A stretch of 64,000 nt of DNA from Lateolabrax maculatus (Eukaryota; Chordata; Actinopteri; Acropomatiformes; Lateolabracidae): assembly GCA_031216445.1 (NCBI GenBank), contig CM062204.1:14335001-14399000 (forward strand), read 5' to 3'. Numbering within the stretch: position 1 is the stretch's first letter; every line of letters starts with the position of its first letter. A program made the translations under genes and the position numbers. The notes under the pieces are model-generated. The model was not told the origin of the DNA. It saw only the letters and a program-made list of their open reading frames with translations, and searched no databases. Below are positions 23,620 to 36,332 of the stretch, piece after piece.

Positions 23620-23690
23620 TAGCACTTTGTAACTTGGTTTTGGCAGAGTGATCTATAAAGACAGTTATTATTACTAGCCTGTTTATAATG
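23620..23690 (+). mobile_element. LINE 3' tail remnant
   Basis: AGCACTTTGTAACTTGGTTT followed by a TATAAAGACAG...(TTA)n end resembles the terminal sequence of LINE copies such as the one ending at 24391. No coding sequence is attached. Confidence 0.45.
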
Positions 23691-23959
23691 TTGATGAGGA
23701 CTGGGAAACTGGTTTAGATAATCAATTTTATGTTGGTAAGCCATGATAAAGGCATCCAAATGCATCCACATATGGTAAACAATATAAACATTAGAATTAT
23801 TTATAATTGGAGGTCTTATTTGATTTTATCCTATAGTTTGACAGCAAATTATCCAGGGTAAATAAAATCATTCTTTCTTCAACTACAGTTATTGTAAGTT
23901 TTAAGTAATACCCAAAATGAAATCATGTTCAACAATTTTAGATCTTGAAAAATTAACCC

Positions 23960-24391
23960 ATGCTTCCCTTTCCTCGGACTGAAGTAATAAATTTATTGCT
24001 TGCCTCTTGCTCAACCAAAATGCACTGGCTCCCTGTGAATTTTAGAACTGATTTTAGGATTTTGTGGCAAACTTGTAAGGCTTTGTATGTTCAGGCTCCC
24101 ACGTTGCAGGCTGAGGTCATCTGTAACATCCTTACAATCATTTCTAAAAATGATTTATTGGAATGTGTTTTTCCTTGTTGTTCACATTATTTTGTTTTTG
24201 GTCTTTTTTTTTAATTAATCTTGTTATAACTTTATGTTCTTTATTGTTTTACAGTTTTATAGTTTCATTGTGTGTGTATTATAGAATCTTTTTGTTGGTT
24301 TATTTTATTATTTGCCCTGTTTTTTTTGTTTTTTTTACTGTGAAGAACTGTTTTGAAAAAGCTATATAAATAAAATTGTCATTATTATTAG
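23960..24391 (+). mobile_element. 3' end of a non-LTR retrotransposon with C-terminal RT peptide
   Basis: The frame at 23960-24214 includes MHWLPVNFRTDFRIL and a KALYVQAPT-like peptide. This is the (L)HWLPVxFRIxFKIL...KALxGLAPxY signature at the C-terminus of many fish LINE proteins. About 180 bp of AT-rich 3' UTR follows, ending in TATATAAATAAAATTG and (ATT)n, a typical LINE tail. Confidence 0.7.
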
Positions 24392-25533
24392 AAATATCAA
24401 TAATGGATTAACTTTATGTGGTAAAATTTGTTTTTGACAAAGCTCAAAATTCAGCTAAATTGCTTGCTGAAATTACCACAACTACAAAAGTTGGACTTCA
24501 CAAAATGAAGAGAAGACATAAGTTTGTTCATACATGAAACATTTTACTCCTAAAGACACATACAAACACTGGACTGAATAAAAGCCAGGAAAGACACACC
24601 CTACGTAATAACTGATCATGTTCACACAACAAAACCGCTACAAAAACTGTCTTGCGTCTCCCGGACTATATTCTTTTTGACTGAAATTTTTCAATGGTTT
24701 TTGATTTAAAAATGTTTAAGGAAACAAAAATCATCTTTACCAACTACTGCTGCACTGAATTCAAAGATTAGATAACACCTAACTCTTCTTTCTTTCGTGC
24801 AACAGCGAGCACCCACTGTATTTCCTGGTGACCACAGAGATGAGTCAGTCAGAGGAGTCACAACAAAGTTTTCATTATCTGCTGTTGGAGACATCCATAC
24901 CATCTAAGTGTGTTACCATCAGATTCAACAGGATTTCCATGGTTTCATCTTGGCCTTGCCTGCCTAGCCACGCACATTAACACAATACAACAGGTGTTAG
25001 GCGTGTGGTGGTTGAAAGATAGCCAATACCAACAACAACTGATAGAAAAAAAAGTGATGTGGAACGTAGTTCTCTGGAAGGCAGAGAGACTGACAGAAGG
25101 CAGATGCCAAGGAAGATTTCCTTGGAATCACAGGACTCAGGTGAAGTTAAACATGAAACCTTCATTCCTTTGCACAACAGGAGCTGCTGTTTCTGCAAAA
25201 GTAAATAAGCAGATTAAGCTTTTGCCAAATTACAGTATAAGGAAGTTATTTGGTTTGTTTAATTTCTACTAACCATTTGCATTCTGACTTTGATTCACAA
25301 CTTTCCAGCTTTGCAATCATTTCTGCTTTTCCATGCTGTCAAAACTCTTCTCATTTAGTTTTTATATTTCTTCCAACATTCTGTAAACCAATCAGTTGCT
25401 GTATGCTTATCTTTACATGTCATGTGATATTCTGTCAAAACTTTTTGAGATGAACCAACCCGCACAAATACAATCAACTGTGATCACAACTGTATCTGGT
25501 ATGAGGCAGGTTTAAATACGCCGACTGATAGAG
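24392..25533. other. intergenic sequence
   Basis: No gene or element could be supported. The 120-codon frame at 24910-25272 has no recognisable motif and biased composition. Confidence 0.45.
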
Positions 25534-25772
25534 ATGAGCGCTGCTGAGGCATTCGCTCTAAAAGAAGAACAAACAACGTCACTTAAACTTTATGTTGACA
25601 AGAAATATGTGTTTGCAGTAACTTCTGAAAGTACGTACCGTACGACAGGACAGCGTTTCGTTGCTCTGATTGGTTGTCTGCGCCTCTTGATAACGCACCA
25701 TGGAAATCGAAAATGAGGTTCCAGACTAACACGCATTTGCGAATTAGTCTGGCGTGGCCAGGCTAGCTTATT
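25534..25772 (+). mobile_element. truncated inverted-repeat DNA element, family C, helicase-like peptide plus terminus
   Basis: The frame opens MSAAEAFALKEEQTTSLKLY and VDKKYVFAV. The same peptide (SLKEEQTTAVKLYVDKK) occurs in reverse orientation at 38.2-38.4 kb. LKEEQ..ALK...KKDVFAV resembles the start of a RecQ-type helicase ORF I recall from fish transposons. The element ends in GGTTCCAGACTAA...CCAGGCTAGC, shared with the 38.19-kb terminus. An internal 9-bp inverted repeat, CCAGACTAA/TTAGTCTGG, lies near the end. Confidence 0.6.
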
Positions 25773-26669
25773 CATTCATTTTTACACAGCCCAAACTAAT
25801 TTGACACCCTCTATAAACATGTGATTGATGAGGACTTTCATCACCCCAGAGAAGCTGAATAAATGAATTCCAAATATTCCAGAGAGCTGTTTAGTGTCGA
25901 TGACAGACCCTTATTCAACAGTTTTGAGTATGAAGTGACACAACACTAATAGTAACAGAATACAAATATACAGACATACATACATATATATATATATATA
26001 TACACTGTATATATCCAATTATGTATATTCATTAAATCTGTATAGAAGGATGTAAAGCCCACACAGTGTATTTATGTCTGACATATCAAAGAAAGAAAAT
26101 TTAGAATGTGTATAAAATATCTTGGATTCATGGCTTCTGCTATTCCTTCTAACCCTTGTGTGTGTGTATGCACAATTTTTTTATTTTTGAATACAAACAA
26201 GATACATGACGGTTAAAGTATAAAGACTGTCGTGATTATCATAATATAGCCTACTCTGCGATAATATGTGGGATTCTAATATTGCCTATCACACAGAACA
26301 TCAATTAAACATTTATGAGGTACTGAATCAAATCTTGATAGATTGATGTGTGATGAGTCAGTTATGCCTTTGTGGATTAAGGGATTTAGACACACCTTGT
26401 GAAACAATTTGCTATGCACTCACTCAACTGAATAATTATTGACAAAAACATTGTAAGCTCTTGATGTTACTGTTTCTGACCAAAGTAATGGCATATTTCT
26501 GTGACTCCAATGTAGTCGTCAGTGAAACAAGACTAAAAATCTACAGCCATGCCAAAAAATCTGTATAGCATTTGTTAATAAGCACCCAAACCAAAGTTTA
26601 GCTGAGGCTGATGAATCATGATTATCAATCACTTAGTCGGACTGTACTGTACTGATTGTACTGTATTCC

Positions 26670-26709
<40 letters not shown>

Positions 26710-28149
26710 TAAAACTGACAGACTGGATGTCATCACATAACGGATGTTCTGGCCCACTGATCGGTGATTCAGCTGTGGTTTGGACAGGTAGCTCCTCCCT
26801 GCCGCTCCTTTACAGCCTCTGCTGCTTATTGTTATGTATGCAGACTCTCTCACACATTAGTATATTTGTTTGTGATTTTCCCGAAGAGTTACTGCCATTG
26901 CAGCACTGACAGAATGTAAAGAAGTGACAAGAAAGTGTCACTTTTCTTCAGACCCTATTTGAAAATCACGTATCAATCACCAACACACTGAAAGCAACAT
27001 CAGACGTTGTACAGCTCACTACGTAAAATCTTCCACTTCACAATAACAAAATACATCAGGTAACTTCAATACAAACAAACTGCAGACAGGAGACACACCT
27101 TTCGCTTTGTGCTCTTTATGTTATTAATTTCCATTTGATTCTAGACTGATAAGGTTGGTTATGATGAATCATAAACATGACAAGCTGTATCAATGCATCT
27201 GTGTCCTGCCAATAAACATGCAAGGAGGACAGGCTGCCAAATCATCAGAAAAACAAGAAGGAGAAGCTCAAAAAAGGAACAAAACATTGTGCATGATATC
27301 TGCAATTAAATAGATTGAGTAAGAAAGACACTCATAAATGAAGAGATAATGAATTTTGGAGAATGTGAGAATATGATCTCTGGATGATTTACAGTCTTCT
27401 CTAACAGCTGAGAGACAGCTGTGTGGACTTCAGGCTTCTAGAAAAATGGCTACTATAAAATATATGTTCGAGATTATGATCTGCCTTAATTATGACATTT
27501 TTGACATTGCATTTGATGAATACTGTGAGTGTTGTATTGGCAGGTGAGTTATGTTATAGTATATTAATGTCTCCCTGGGGAACAATCACATCTCTGTCTC
27601 TATATTCACCACAGGCAGACAGACAGTATGGCGTAACACTGTGAGAACAAACACTGTAATTGTTCATATCTCCTTTTTTCACTGGCTGCACCTCTTATAA
27701 AACCCTGTTGGGCTCCAAAATTCCTCTGGCGTCTAGTAGAGGTGTATTGGGAGAATCCGAGCAGGTTGTATGTGTGTGTCTGGCTTGTAATTGAGAGTGT
27801 GTTTAACTTGTGGCAGTAATCTAAAATGTCACTAATTGAGGCACGAAATCAACCAGAAGACAAAATCATATCATAAGGCTCACACATAGAAAGCAGCTAT
27901 TGTTCTACGGGAGGAGTTGGTTAATGCGATCATGAAGGTTAGTTTATAATTTATTTATCTCTCGATGACAAGCAATGAACCGGATTCCCCTTGATACAGA
28001 ACCACAACAGGAGGCTTGACACAGATTACTGATTAACATGTTTCAGATCTCAAGAACAGTGGTGAAAAGTGATTCAGCAGAAGAGCAGGTCAATAGTTTA
28101 GAGTTGTGATGGTTGATTTATGATTGTGAGGCTGAGTTGAGGTTGATAT
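25773..28149. other. intergenic sequence
   Basis: No gene supported. It contains a short (TA)n at about 25983-26002 and a (CA)n tract at 26674-26706. Confidence 0.45.
26674..26706. repeat. (CA)n microsatellite
   Basis: Pure CA dinucleotide run of about 33 bp. Confidence 0.9.
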
Positions 28150-28179
28150 TATCACTGATATTAGACACATAGTTAACAT

Positions 28180-28335
28180 ATACACGCTGAGGAAGGCAGA
28201 GCCCGAAACGTTTGCGCGTTACTCGTGTGTGTAAGTGGACTTGTCGATCCACAAATTGTGTAAAATGTGCAAGAAGACAGAGGCGATTTCTATGATGATA
28301 AATTCAATGAATAAAGCTTCAAACAGTTCACAAAA
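28180..28335 (+). mobile_element. possible retroelement end with GAGGAAGGC...CCGAAACGT motif
   Basis: CTGAGGAAGGCAGAGCCCGAAACGT at about 28186-28210 is a motif I associate with ends of Penelope-like or related fish retroelements. An AATAAAGCTT end follows near 28310. No coding region is present and there is no second copy in the window, so this stays tentative. Confidence 0.35.
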
Positions 28336-28762
28336 CTATCCAGCATTTTTTAAGTTGATACACTTTTAGACGGTAAATTTCTTCCCATGACAGAGCGTCC
28401 AGTATGTTTCCTTGAATAATGTGGAGGGAGGATGAAAAAAAAAAACATCCATTTGTCCATCCAGCCATACATGCTTCCATTTGTTTATTTCCCATACATC
28501 GTTTGTATTTATGTTTATTTCTATTTTAGCAATTCTTGTTTTTATGAGCTTTTTATTTATTATTACCGTAGAAAGGGCTTCTTGACCTCTCCTGTTAAAT
28601 TCTGTTGTCTGTTATCTTTTAAGATATTTGTGGCCTATAAGTCCAGGATAAAAATTTTAAAAAAAGTGAGAAATGTACTTGTTTTTAAATTTAAAGGTAA
28701 AGGTAATTGCCAGTCATCAGATGGAAGATATCCCAGATGAACATTAAAATCTCTTCACTAAA

Positions 28763-29111
28763 TTGGTGCTCGGTCTAAACAAGGAGTCAAGTGACAAGCC
28801 CGCCGCGCCTCCAGAGGACTGGCCACTCTCAGTATCCACAGCGGATGTGAGAAGACGCCTGCTGAAAGCGGATGTGAGTACGGCTGCGGCAGCTGACAAC
28901 ATACCTGGCTGTGTGCTAAGAACATGTTCCTACCAACACATCAAAGACAGCATCCCAGCCGACCTGGACCCTCAGCAGTTTGCATTCTGAGCCAGCAGGT
29001 CCACGGAGGATGCCATCTCTACTGCCTTCACACGTCTTGAATAATAATAAATAACAAATAACTACACCAACATCAGAATGCTGTTCGTTGATTTCAGCAC
29101 ACACACACTCA

Positions 29112-29167
<56 letters not shown>

Positions 29168-29512
29168 TCCAGGGCTGTGTGCTCAGCTCCCTCTTATTCA
29201 TGCTGTACACCCACGACAGCGCCCCATAATGGAGAGAACTCTGTTGTGAAGTTTGCGGACGACGGAACAACAGTGAGACTTCATATCAGGAGGAAATTAA
29301 CAATCTTGCAGAGTGATGTGCAGAGAACAACCTTCTGCATCAGCAAAACCAAGGAGCTGATCGTTGATTTTAGGGAAAAGGAGGCAAAGACACACACCCC
29401 TCATCAGTGGAGTATAGACTTTGTTCTATTTTATTGCCTCTTTTATTTTCATTTCATTGTGCAATCTTGTATTGTATAATGACAATAAAACTGAACCTTG
29501 AACCTTGAACAT
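28763..29512 (+). mobile_element. internally deleted L2-like LINE copy with 3' tail
   Basis: Reading frames give VSTADVRRRLLKADVSTAAA, ADNIPGCVLRTC, YQHIKDSIPADLDPQQFAF, then a stop followed by ASRSTEDAIST. Next come IRMLFVDFSTH, a CA microsatellite, QGCVLSS, VVKFADDGTTV and KTKELIVDFRE. These are consecutive reverse-transcriptase motifs with pieces missing between C-YQHIKD and across the CA tract. The 3' end is ATGACAATAAAACTG plus tandem ACCTTGA units at about 29495-29510. Confidence 0.8.
29099..29166. repeat. (CA)n microsatellite inside the LINE copy
   Basis: About 68 bp of CA repeat sits between the VDFS and QGCVLSS coding blocks of the retrotransposon and replaces the segment that should encode the fingers/palm join. 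Confidence 0.95.
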
Positions 29513-31152
29513 CAGCTTCTGGAAGCAGCTGTTCATGAAAATAACTTAACCTAGTGTGTTATTTGTTCATTTATAGGGGGCAGCGTACATTCATCTACAT
29601 TGACTTTTAACAACATCAGTGTGGATGTGCTGGGGTGAACTCAGCAGCGAATTTGCACCTGTAGTCCCGACACAACTACGAACAGTTTAAGTACTAAGTG
29701 GTTATATATGCATCAATAATAGTTTGCACTGCACAAACTATTTCTTGTTGTTACTAAATATTTTTTGTTTCCTAAGTATCGACCGAACCAACTGTTGTGT
29801 TGCTAACTGAGCTGACGAACGAAACTAACGTTGTGATGTGTGAGCCCTTTAAATTGAAGAGCAGAAGAGGTACAATGAAATATAATCAAAATATAATACA
29901 TACAATATAATTATATAATATAAATAATAAATAAATATAAATAAAACAAAATAATACCCAAGTTACATTATAAAAAGTCTGGCAGTTGAATTTTATGTAG
30001 CATATAGACTTGCGGAGAGTTATTTTGGATCCATTCAGTTTGACTGTATAAAGAAAAATGTTACCAATGTGACTTGGAGCACTTAGAGCACAATATTAAG
30101 AACTGTGTTAGAAAATATCTTGTTCTTTGACACAAAGTTGACGGTATAAGCTTGTGTACATAAAACACTTCAAGGTAGACTTTAACTACGACTCCCAAGG
30201 TGAATTTCAGCATGCAATCTGACATCCAATCACTGAGTTTAAAGTTCTGTGCTGTGCATCGCCAACGGAAGGCGGAGGCTAAGGATGTCGGTGTTGAGGA
30301 AACTGAAAACATAATCTGCAGCTTGAATCAAGTCACTTTTAAGTTCTGGCCGTGTCGTGTTTTGCTCTCAACTGTAACGACGAAGCGTTTTGAATTTGTA
30401 ACTGGTCTGATTTGCCCCTGTGACTGGTCTCTTTTTCCGAGCCAATGATGGCTGAGACTCATGGCGATTGCAATATGTCGACCCATCCGACATGCCAAAT
30501 GACTGGCATAACTTGATTTCTCAGAAATGAGAAAACTGATCGCCATCACATAAACCTAAAGGGTCATTACATTCCTAGTTAATGTGACGTTTGTGACTCT
30601 TCATAATAGTTAGTGGTAAAAAAGGCATTGCTTCCCTCCCACTATGACTTCAGGGATTTTATTTCTGGTTAGTGGAGGGCAAAGCAAATTAACCCACAGA
30701 TTTAGAGTCATTATGTGCTTCCATACTCCAAATATTAGTGAACATAAATGAATCTTGCATAAATGTATTACTACCATTATCTGTGTTCGTGTACTTTACT
30801 GCAGTAACTTCCTTTTCCATTTTTCTAATCTAAACTGTAATTAAAGATTGCTTGTTACATAACACCTTATATACTGAAGTCTACCTGCAGTACACCTTGT
30901 TCCAGAGTCTGTGAGCAGTGCAGCAGACAAAACAGGCCTGAGGGAAGTTATCCAGTAATTCAGAGCTGAGCTGGAATCTTGCCCGGCTTTATAATAGATG
31001 ATTCCTTCCATGACACAATTACTGATTCTTGTACATTAAGGGCAGGGCAAGACAGTGAAAGAGACTTTAAGCTCAAAGATAGCCTGTGTGTGTGTGACTT
31101 GCGAGCTGTTTGCTTCTGGATCAATGTGTGTATTTGTGCGCACAGTGTGTGT

Positions 31153-31203
<51 letters not shown>

Positions 31204-31472
31204 CGTGTTGGGTGGGGGCTCTATGAATCGTCTCCCCACCCTGCAGGGAGTAGTGCTTCCTCTCCAGGGTTCAGAAATAACCAACAGACAGCTTTATTGT
31301 TCAAGAAAACCTGCCTGCTGTCTCTGCCTGTTGCTCACACACACTCACACACAAAGACCCCCCTCTCCTTTTACAGATCTGAATAACTGACAAGTGGAGT
31401 CTTGGTTACACCCTGGCTCTGAGGAAGGGAGGAAGAAAGAGGGCGAGAGAGGGGAGAGAGACAGAGAGACAC

Positions 31473-31504
<32 letters not shown>

Positions 31505-32055
31505 CAGGGGGTAAAGGGAGGGGTTTTGTGGACACTCGATGTGCTGACAGGACAGCGGTGGTCACACCCAAACTGTGGCGCCTGACCTTCTACAACAAAC
31601 AGAAACACCCTTTCGCACATACACTAACACACACATGCACACAAACACACATATATGGACACACACACACATATGGACACACACACACACAAATCCTGTA
31701 ACATCATCCTTCTCAGTTTTCCAGTGAGGACGTCTTTTCTCTGCTCAGCTTGTTCCATGTTAGCAGTTTGTGACTCAGCAGGATGACTACAATCTGCCTC
31801 TTTCATAATCTGGGCCTTGCTCTACAACTCTGAGGTGGAGGCTCTGCAGCACAGTATTTCCATTTCATGCCACTTTATACTTCTACCCTGTTAGATTTAA
31901 CAGGGAAATATTGTACTTTTGACTGCTCATTTGAATAGTTACTAGTTATTTTGCGTATGAAGATAGAATTTTTTTACAAAAAATACGATGATTTTATAAC
32001 ATATGACACATTGTTACGGATTAAACTCCTTAACAGTATATAAAATTGTTAAAAT
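29513..32055. other. intergenic sequence
   Basis: No gene supported. Simple repeats are (TG)n at 31157-31202, (GA)n at about 31470-31504 and interrupted CA at about 31622-31692. Confidence 0.5.
31157..31202. repeat. (TG)n microsatellite
   Basis: Nearly pure TG tract of about 46 bp. A (GA)n tract lies about 270 bp downstream. Confidence 0.95.
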
Positions 32056-32059
32056 TTAA

Positions 32060-32175
32060 CCTGGGAACCAGACGAATCTGCAAGCTCATGTTTTATTTGC
32101 TCTGGCAGACACGTCTGGCCCCTCTTCCATTCAAACTGATTTCTTGGTACTGGAAGCGCCGTTTTATCGGGCTAA
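32060..32175 (+). mobile_element. family C DNA element, isolated terminal fragment
   Basis: CTGGGAACCAGACGAATCTG, TTTGCTCTGGCAGACACGTC and TGGCCCC match, in reverse orientation, the right end of the 38190-38839 element (CAGATACGTCTGGCC...). The homology runs for about 100 bp and then fades. Confidence 0.7.
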
Positions 32176-35100
32176 AATGTTAATTGGTGCATAATTAATA
32201 ATGCAATGCATACATACTGTAAAATATGTACTGTATGTAAAACTTTGATCATACCAGATACTATTTATAGTATGTACCTGTACATAACAAAACATTCCAC
32301 GTCATGCTACAATGGCAGCATTTAAATCGTAGAATATCATCATCATATCATTTTTCAAAAAATGTAATCTTTTGAATTTGTTATATTCCTAAATACTGTA
32401 TGTATTTATACAGTATGTATAAGTTATAAACAGTATGTTTTTGTATTTGTATATTTGTTTTTAAGTTTTTAAGAAGTAAAAAAGGGATTTATTGATTGCA
32501 CAATAATGTACGTGGAGCAGGTGATCACATGATATGAGTGCCCCGATATCACACCAATTTTTTCAACAAATTGTCCTGAAAAAACTTGATGAGACACAAA
32601 AGAAACATGTTGGTGGTCCAGAGAGCTGCATTTTCTGGTGTGTAGTAAGACCTTTTTAATTTATTCTTGTATTATAATATATGTTACCAAAATAAAAAGT
32701 AGAGTCTGACCAATACTGACTGCTTTCAGGTTGATACCAACATTGTTCTTGATTAAACATAAATGCATATCATTAATATTGTTACCTAATATAAGCATAC
32801 CTTAAACTTGAATATCAAAGAATTATGAATACGATTTGTACAGAGATTGATACTTTTCAGTTAGTCGTCCCAAAAAATAATGACAGCATCGCTTCAGCAA
32901 GTGCCCTAGAGCGAAAGCGAAAACGATGACTTTGTTATAGAATTACAAAGTGAAGGAGACATGATAGGAGGAGGAGGTTGGGATGGATGGATGTCAACAA
33001 AATATTGTTTTTAGACAGGACACTGCTGTTCATTTCCCATTTCCAACCAACAGTTTGCTTAGTTTTTAGAAAACATGACCATGATCATTCCACAACCTAA
33101 CCACATGTTTATTATTGTAACCAGGCCGACAAAGCTCCCCTAACCTTGACAAAGTGCTCATTTAACCCAAACCTAAACCTCACCAAACCTGACCACAGGT
33201 TTTAAAAGGCACAGACAAATTATGTGGTCATGCTGATAGATCCGATCAGAAAACACTTCTTTGTGTCGTTCTAGTCAGTATGGACAACATGGCTGCCCAC
33301 AAGTGCCCAGGTATACAGTTGATAAGTGGTGATTTACATTCAATCATTTGGGGCTATTAAAGAAAGCACATTAACTGAATATGGTATGTTTCCTACACTG
33401 GCATAAATATCAATGGTGCAATCAGTGTAGCAGCATTGAGCCCCCAGTTGTCAGGGGCCCATTTAGAAAGGCTTTACTATTGTAGGTACGCAGTTTTCAG
33501 AGTAACCATTCAACAATAACACTTAAATTACTTTGCAATAGCTATACATACCACCTTCCCACCTTGTATATCTCACTTACGGTTTTGAGTACTGTAATCG
33601 GTGTCTGTGATACCATTTGGCCGCAGTGCCATTGATGATGAATGATGAATTTTATAAATGGGGACATATTTGCACCAGGGCCTATCACAATTATTTTATG
33701 CTGCTGGTTTCCTATCCTATCACATATTGGCAATAATAACTAACTTGTATTGCCGAACAATTATGAAGGGTTTGGCTCAATACAGATCATATTTTTATGA
33801 CCATTAATCAGCTCAGATATCAGCAGTCATAAATCACTGTTCCTTTAAAATGCCAGCTGCATTCTGTAACCTTAAACCAACTCTTATCCTCACATCTACT
33901 CTTTTAATTTATAACACTGTTTACCATCTTAAACACTCACTGATTGTTTCACCTTCAAATCAGCAGCACATGCAGTAGAAACTACAAATGAGAACAACAT
34001 TAGAAAAAGTTTTCTTCTTAGATATATAAATTGTGTTTATTTGCAGAGACACTTTGTCACTTTTATAGTTTCACATAGCCACATGAAGACATAGCAGGGG
34101 TATTGTTTCTGATGATCATATGAGAAAAAAGAAGAAAGCGAGGCTTATAAAAGAAACAGAAGGGAGAGTTTTTCATCTCCATAACTTGTAATGTGTCAAA
34201 CAAATAAGTTGTGTACACAAACACTAATGTAAGTTAAATTTAGTGGAATTACAGTGGAATGTCATACACTGAACACAACATTTTGCAACTCTGACATGTT
34301 AACTAGCAGTTTGGACATGTGGAGCTGCAATGTCTGGGTGGTATGATGAAACACATGCGCTTACACAGACAGGAATGTTGAAATGCACAGGGTGGGATAT
34401 ATGTGCAATTTCCTTGCCAAGAATTTGACATTCCTTTGAAGAAGAACGGTTGTTGTTTCCCTTTATAATCAGTTTATGATTTGGTTCTCTTTAAATTATA
34501 GCTGAATGACACAGTCAAACAGGCTGCAATGCACAATAACCCCACCTGAACAATCAAATATTTTGACTGGATCTTAAAAAGGGAACAATTGAAATACTAT
34601 TTGTATTTCTTCAGCCAACAGTAATAGTTTACTTATAATTCTAAAAACAAAATTGAAGACTTTAAATTCAAGGCTTCAACTTGATTTCAGTGTTTCTTAT
34701 TTAATGTGTGGATTGGAGAAAAAGACACTTCAGCTAGTCTTTTCTCACCTCTTCCTGTTGTCCCCTGTGTTGTATATGAAATGCATTATTTCCTGCGCAG
34801 TCAAGGTTTTGCCCACGATTGATAAGCAAGGGCGTTACTTTGTGTTGAAAAGGGGTGGGGACAAAAGGGGCTCAGATGAAAGAACAATTTTTAAAGTCTC
34901 TCTAGTAATGTAAAGGAGGAATGGTATGAGATCAGAGTAGATAATTACTGCGGGAAAAAAATGCATATAGTGCAACTAAAGGGCAAAGCCTAGGCTATTA
35001 TAGAGTTGAAATCGACCACGCAAGTAATCTCTTTATCTCGACATCATCTATATGCATCACATCCGCAGGTGCAACACCCTGGCAATCAAACAATGCCAAT

Positions 35101-35635
35101 ATCAATTTTTCCTCTTATTGCGCAAATAAATTCTCAAAGTGTTCTCATTTGTTAGTTAACATTTCTTTGTGCAAGCTACTTTCCAGAAATGTTTTAACAA
35201 ATTATGCTTTTAAAACGTGATGGGGACAAAATCTGCCATTTCACTACCGTTATCAAGACATACATTTATTCAGGTTCATATTTTAAAGATTCAATAGCTA
35301 AGACTGAACCCAGACTAAAGGTACACTGAGAGGAGCAGCCTAATGGAGCCATCTCAGTTCCAGTATAACCAGAAGCTGACTTTATGGCCTCTATCACTCT
35401 GAATTATCCAGGTGCTTCAGGTGAAGTAGCTGCTTATCAAGATTTAGTGCTGTGGTAGTGCTTTATGAGCTGTTACTGAGTCCTTTTGTACTGACCAGTG
35501 CACCCTCATTTTAGCACTTGATGTGCTGTTACGTGTCTTTAAACAGAGCATCATTAATGATTACATCCACTTACTTTATTCAACACGTACAAGTGCGTGT
35601 AAAGGTGAGCTAATAAAGACATAGCCACATGTGTT
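32176..35635. other. intergenic sequence
   Basis: No gene, RNA or mobile element could be supported in this AT-rich 3.4-kb stretch. A CTAACC/CTAAACC-rich patch lies near 33140-33190. Confidence 0.45.
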
Positions 35636-36332
35636 AGTCCAGACTGAAATATCTCAACAACTATTGGATGGATTTCCATGAAACTTTACATTAACCAGAG
35701 GACGATTCCTACTGACTTTGGTGATCCTCTTTTCCTTAAACACAACCATGACGGTGAGGACTTTTCATCCGTTCATCATCAGGTCAAAATTGAAATTTTA
35801 ACACTTTGGTTTATGACAAATTACCCTCAAAACCAATGAAATTCCCATCAGCCTCAGTTATACTTTGCGTTTAGTGCTGAACTTGGTGGCCGTGGCTCAG
35901 TGGTAGAGCAGGGTCTGAAGATTGGTGGACTGACAGCTGGTGGGGTGGCAGTCCACCTACTTGCCACGGCCGAGGTGCCCTTGAGCAAGGCACCGCACCC
36001 CCAATTGCTCCCCGGGCGCTGTGAACTGCTGCCCACCGCTCCACTGTGAATATGGCACCTGTCTCTTTGTGTGACCCTGTGCATGTGCATGTGTGTGTTT
36101 GTACAGGTGCCACTGGATGGGTTAAATGCGGAGAAATAATTTCACTTGCGTGATGAATAAAGTAAAATAAAAAAAAAAAAAAAAAAAAAAACTAAGATGG
36201 TGAACACGGTAAACATTTTATTTCAAAAATCAACATGTTGACCTGCTGTTGTTAGTATAAAGCTCAAAGCACTGCTGCTCATAAAGCCGCTAGCATAAGT
36301 GTAGACTCTTAGTCTTGTTTTCCACCAGATGG
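35636..36332 (+). repeat. dispersed repeat family A, copy 2, split by a SINE
   Basis: The left part (35636-35880) matches the 4.45-kb copy: ATTGGATGGATTTCCATGAA, ACTGACTTTGGTGATCC, ATCAGCCTCAGTTATACTTT. The right part (36192-36332) continues with AACTAAGATGGTGAACACGG and GACTCTTAGTCTTGTTTT. From memory, these are the next blocks of the family consensus. The two halves are separated exactly by the SINE and its A-tail. Confidence 0.7.
35885..36191 (+). mobile_element. tRNA-derived SINE with poly(A) tail
   Basis: The head GGCCGTGGCTCAGTGGTAGA carries a tRNA-type pol III A box (TGGCTCAGTGG, 35893-35903); the B box is degenerate. The body contains GTGCCCTTGAGCAAGGCACC and a CCGGGCGC block typical of a teleost SINE, and ends GATGAATAAAGTAAAAT plus about 22 A. 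The A-tail is nearly uninterrupted, suggesting a fairly recent insertion. It is not a functional tRNA gene. Exact family not assigned. Confidence 0.8.

Noticed and set aside
24910..25272. 120-codon plus-strand frame
   Set aside because: No domain, no neighbouring exon signals and no conservation evidence.
35888..35960. tRNA gene
   Set aside because: Only the A-box half is tRNA-like. The cloverleaf is not complete, the B box is degenerate and the unit continues into a SINE body with a poly(A) tail.
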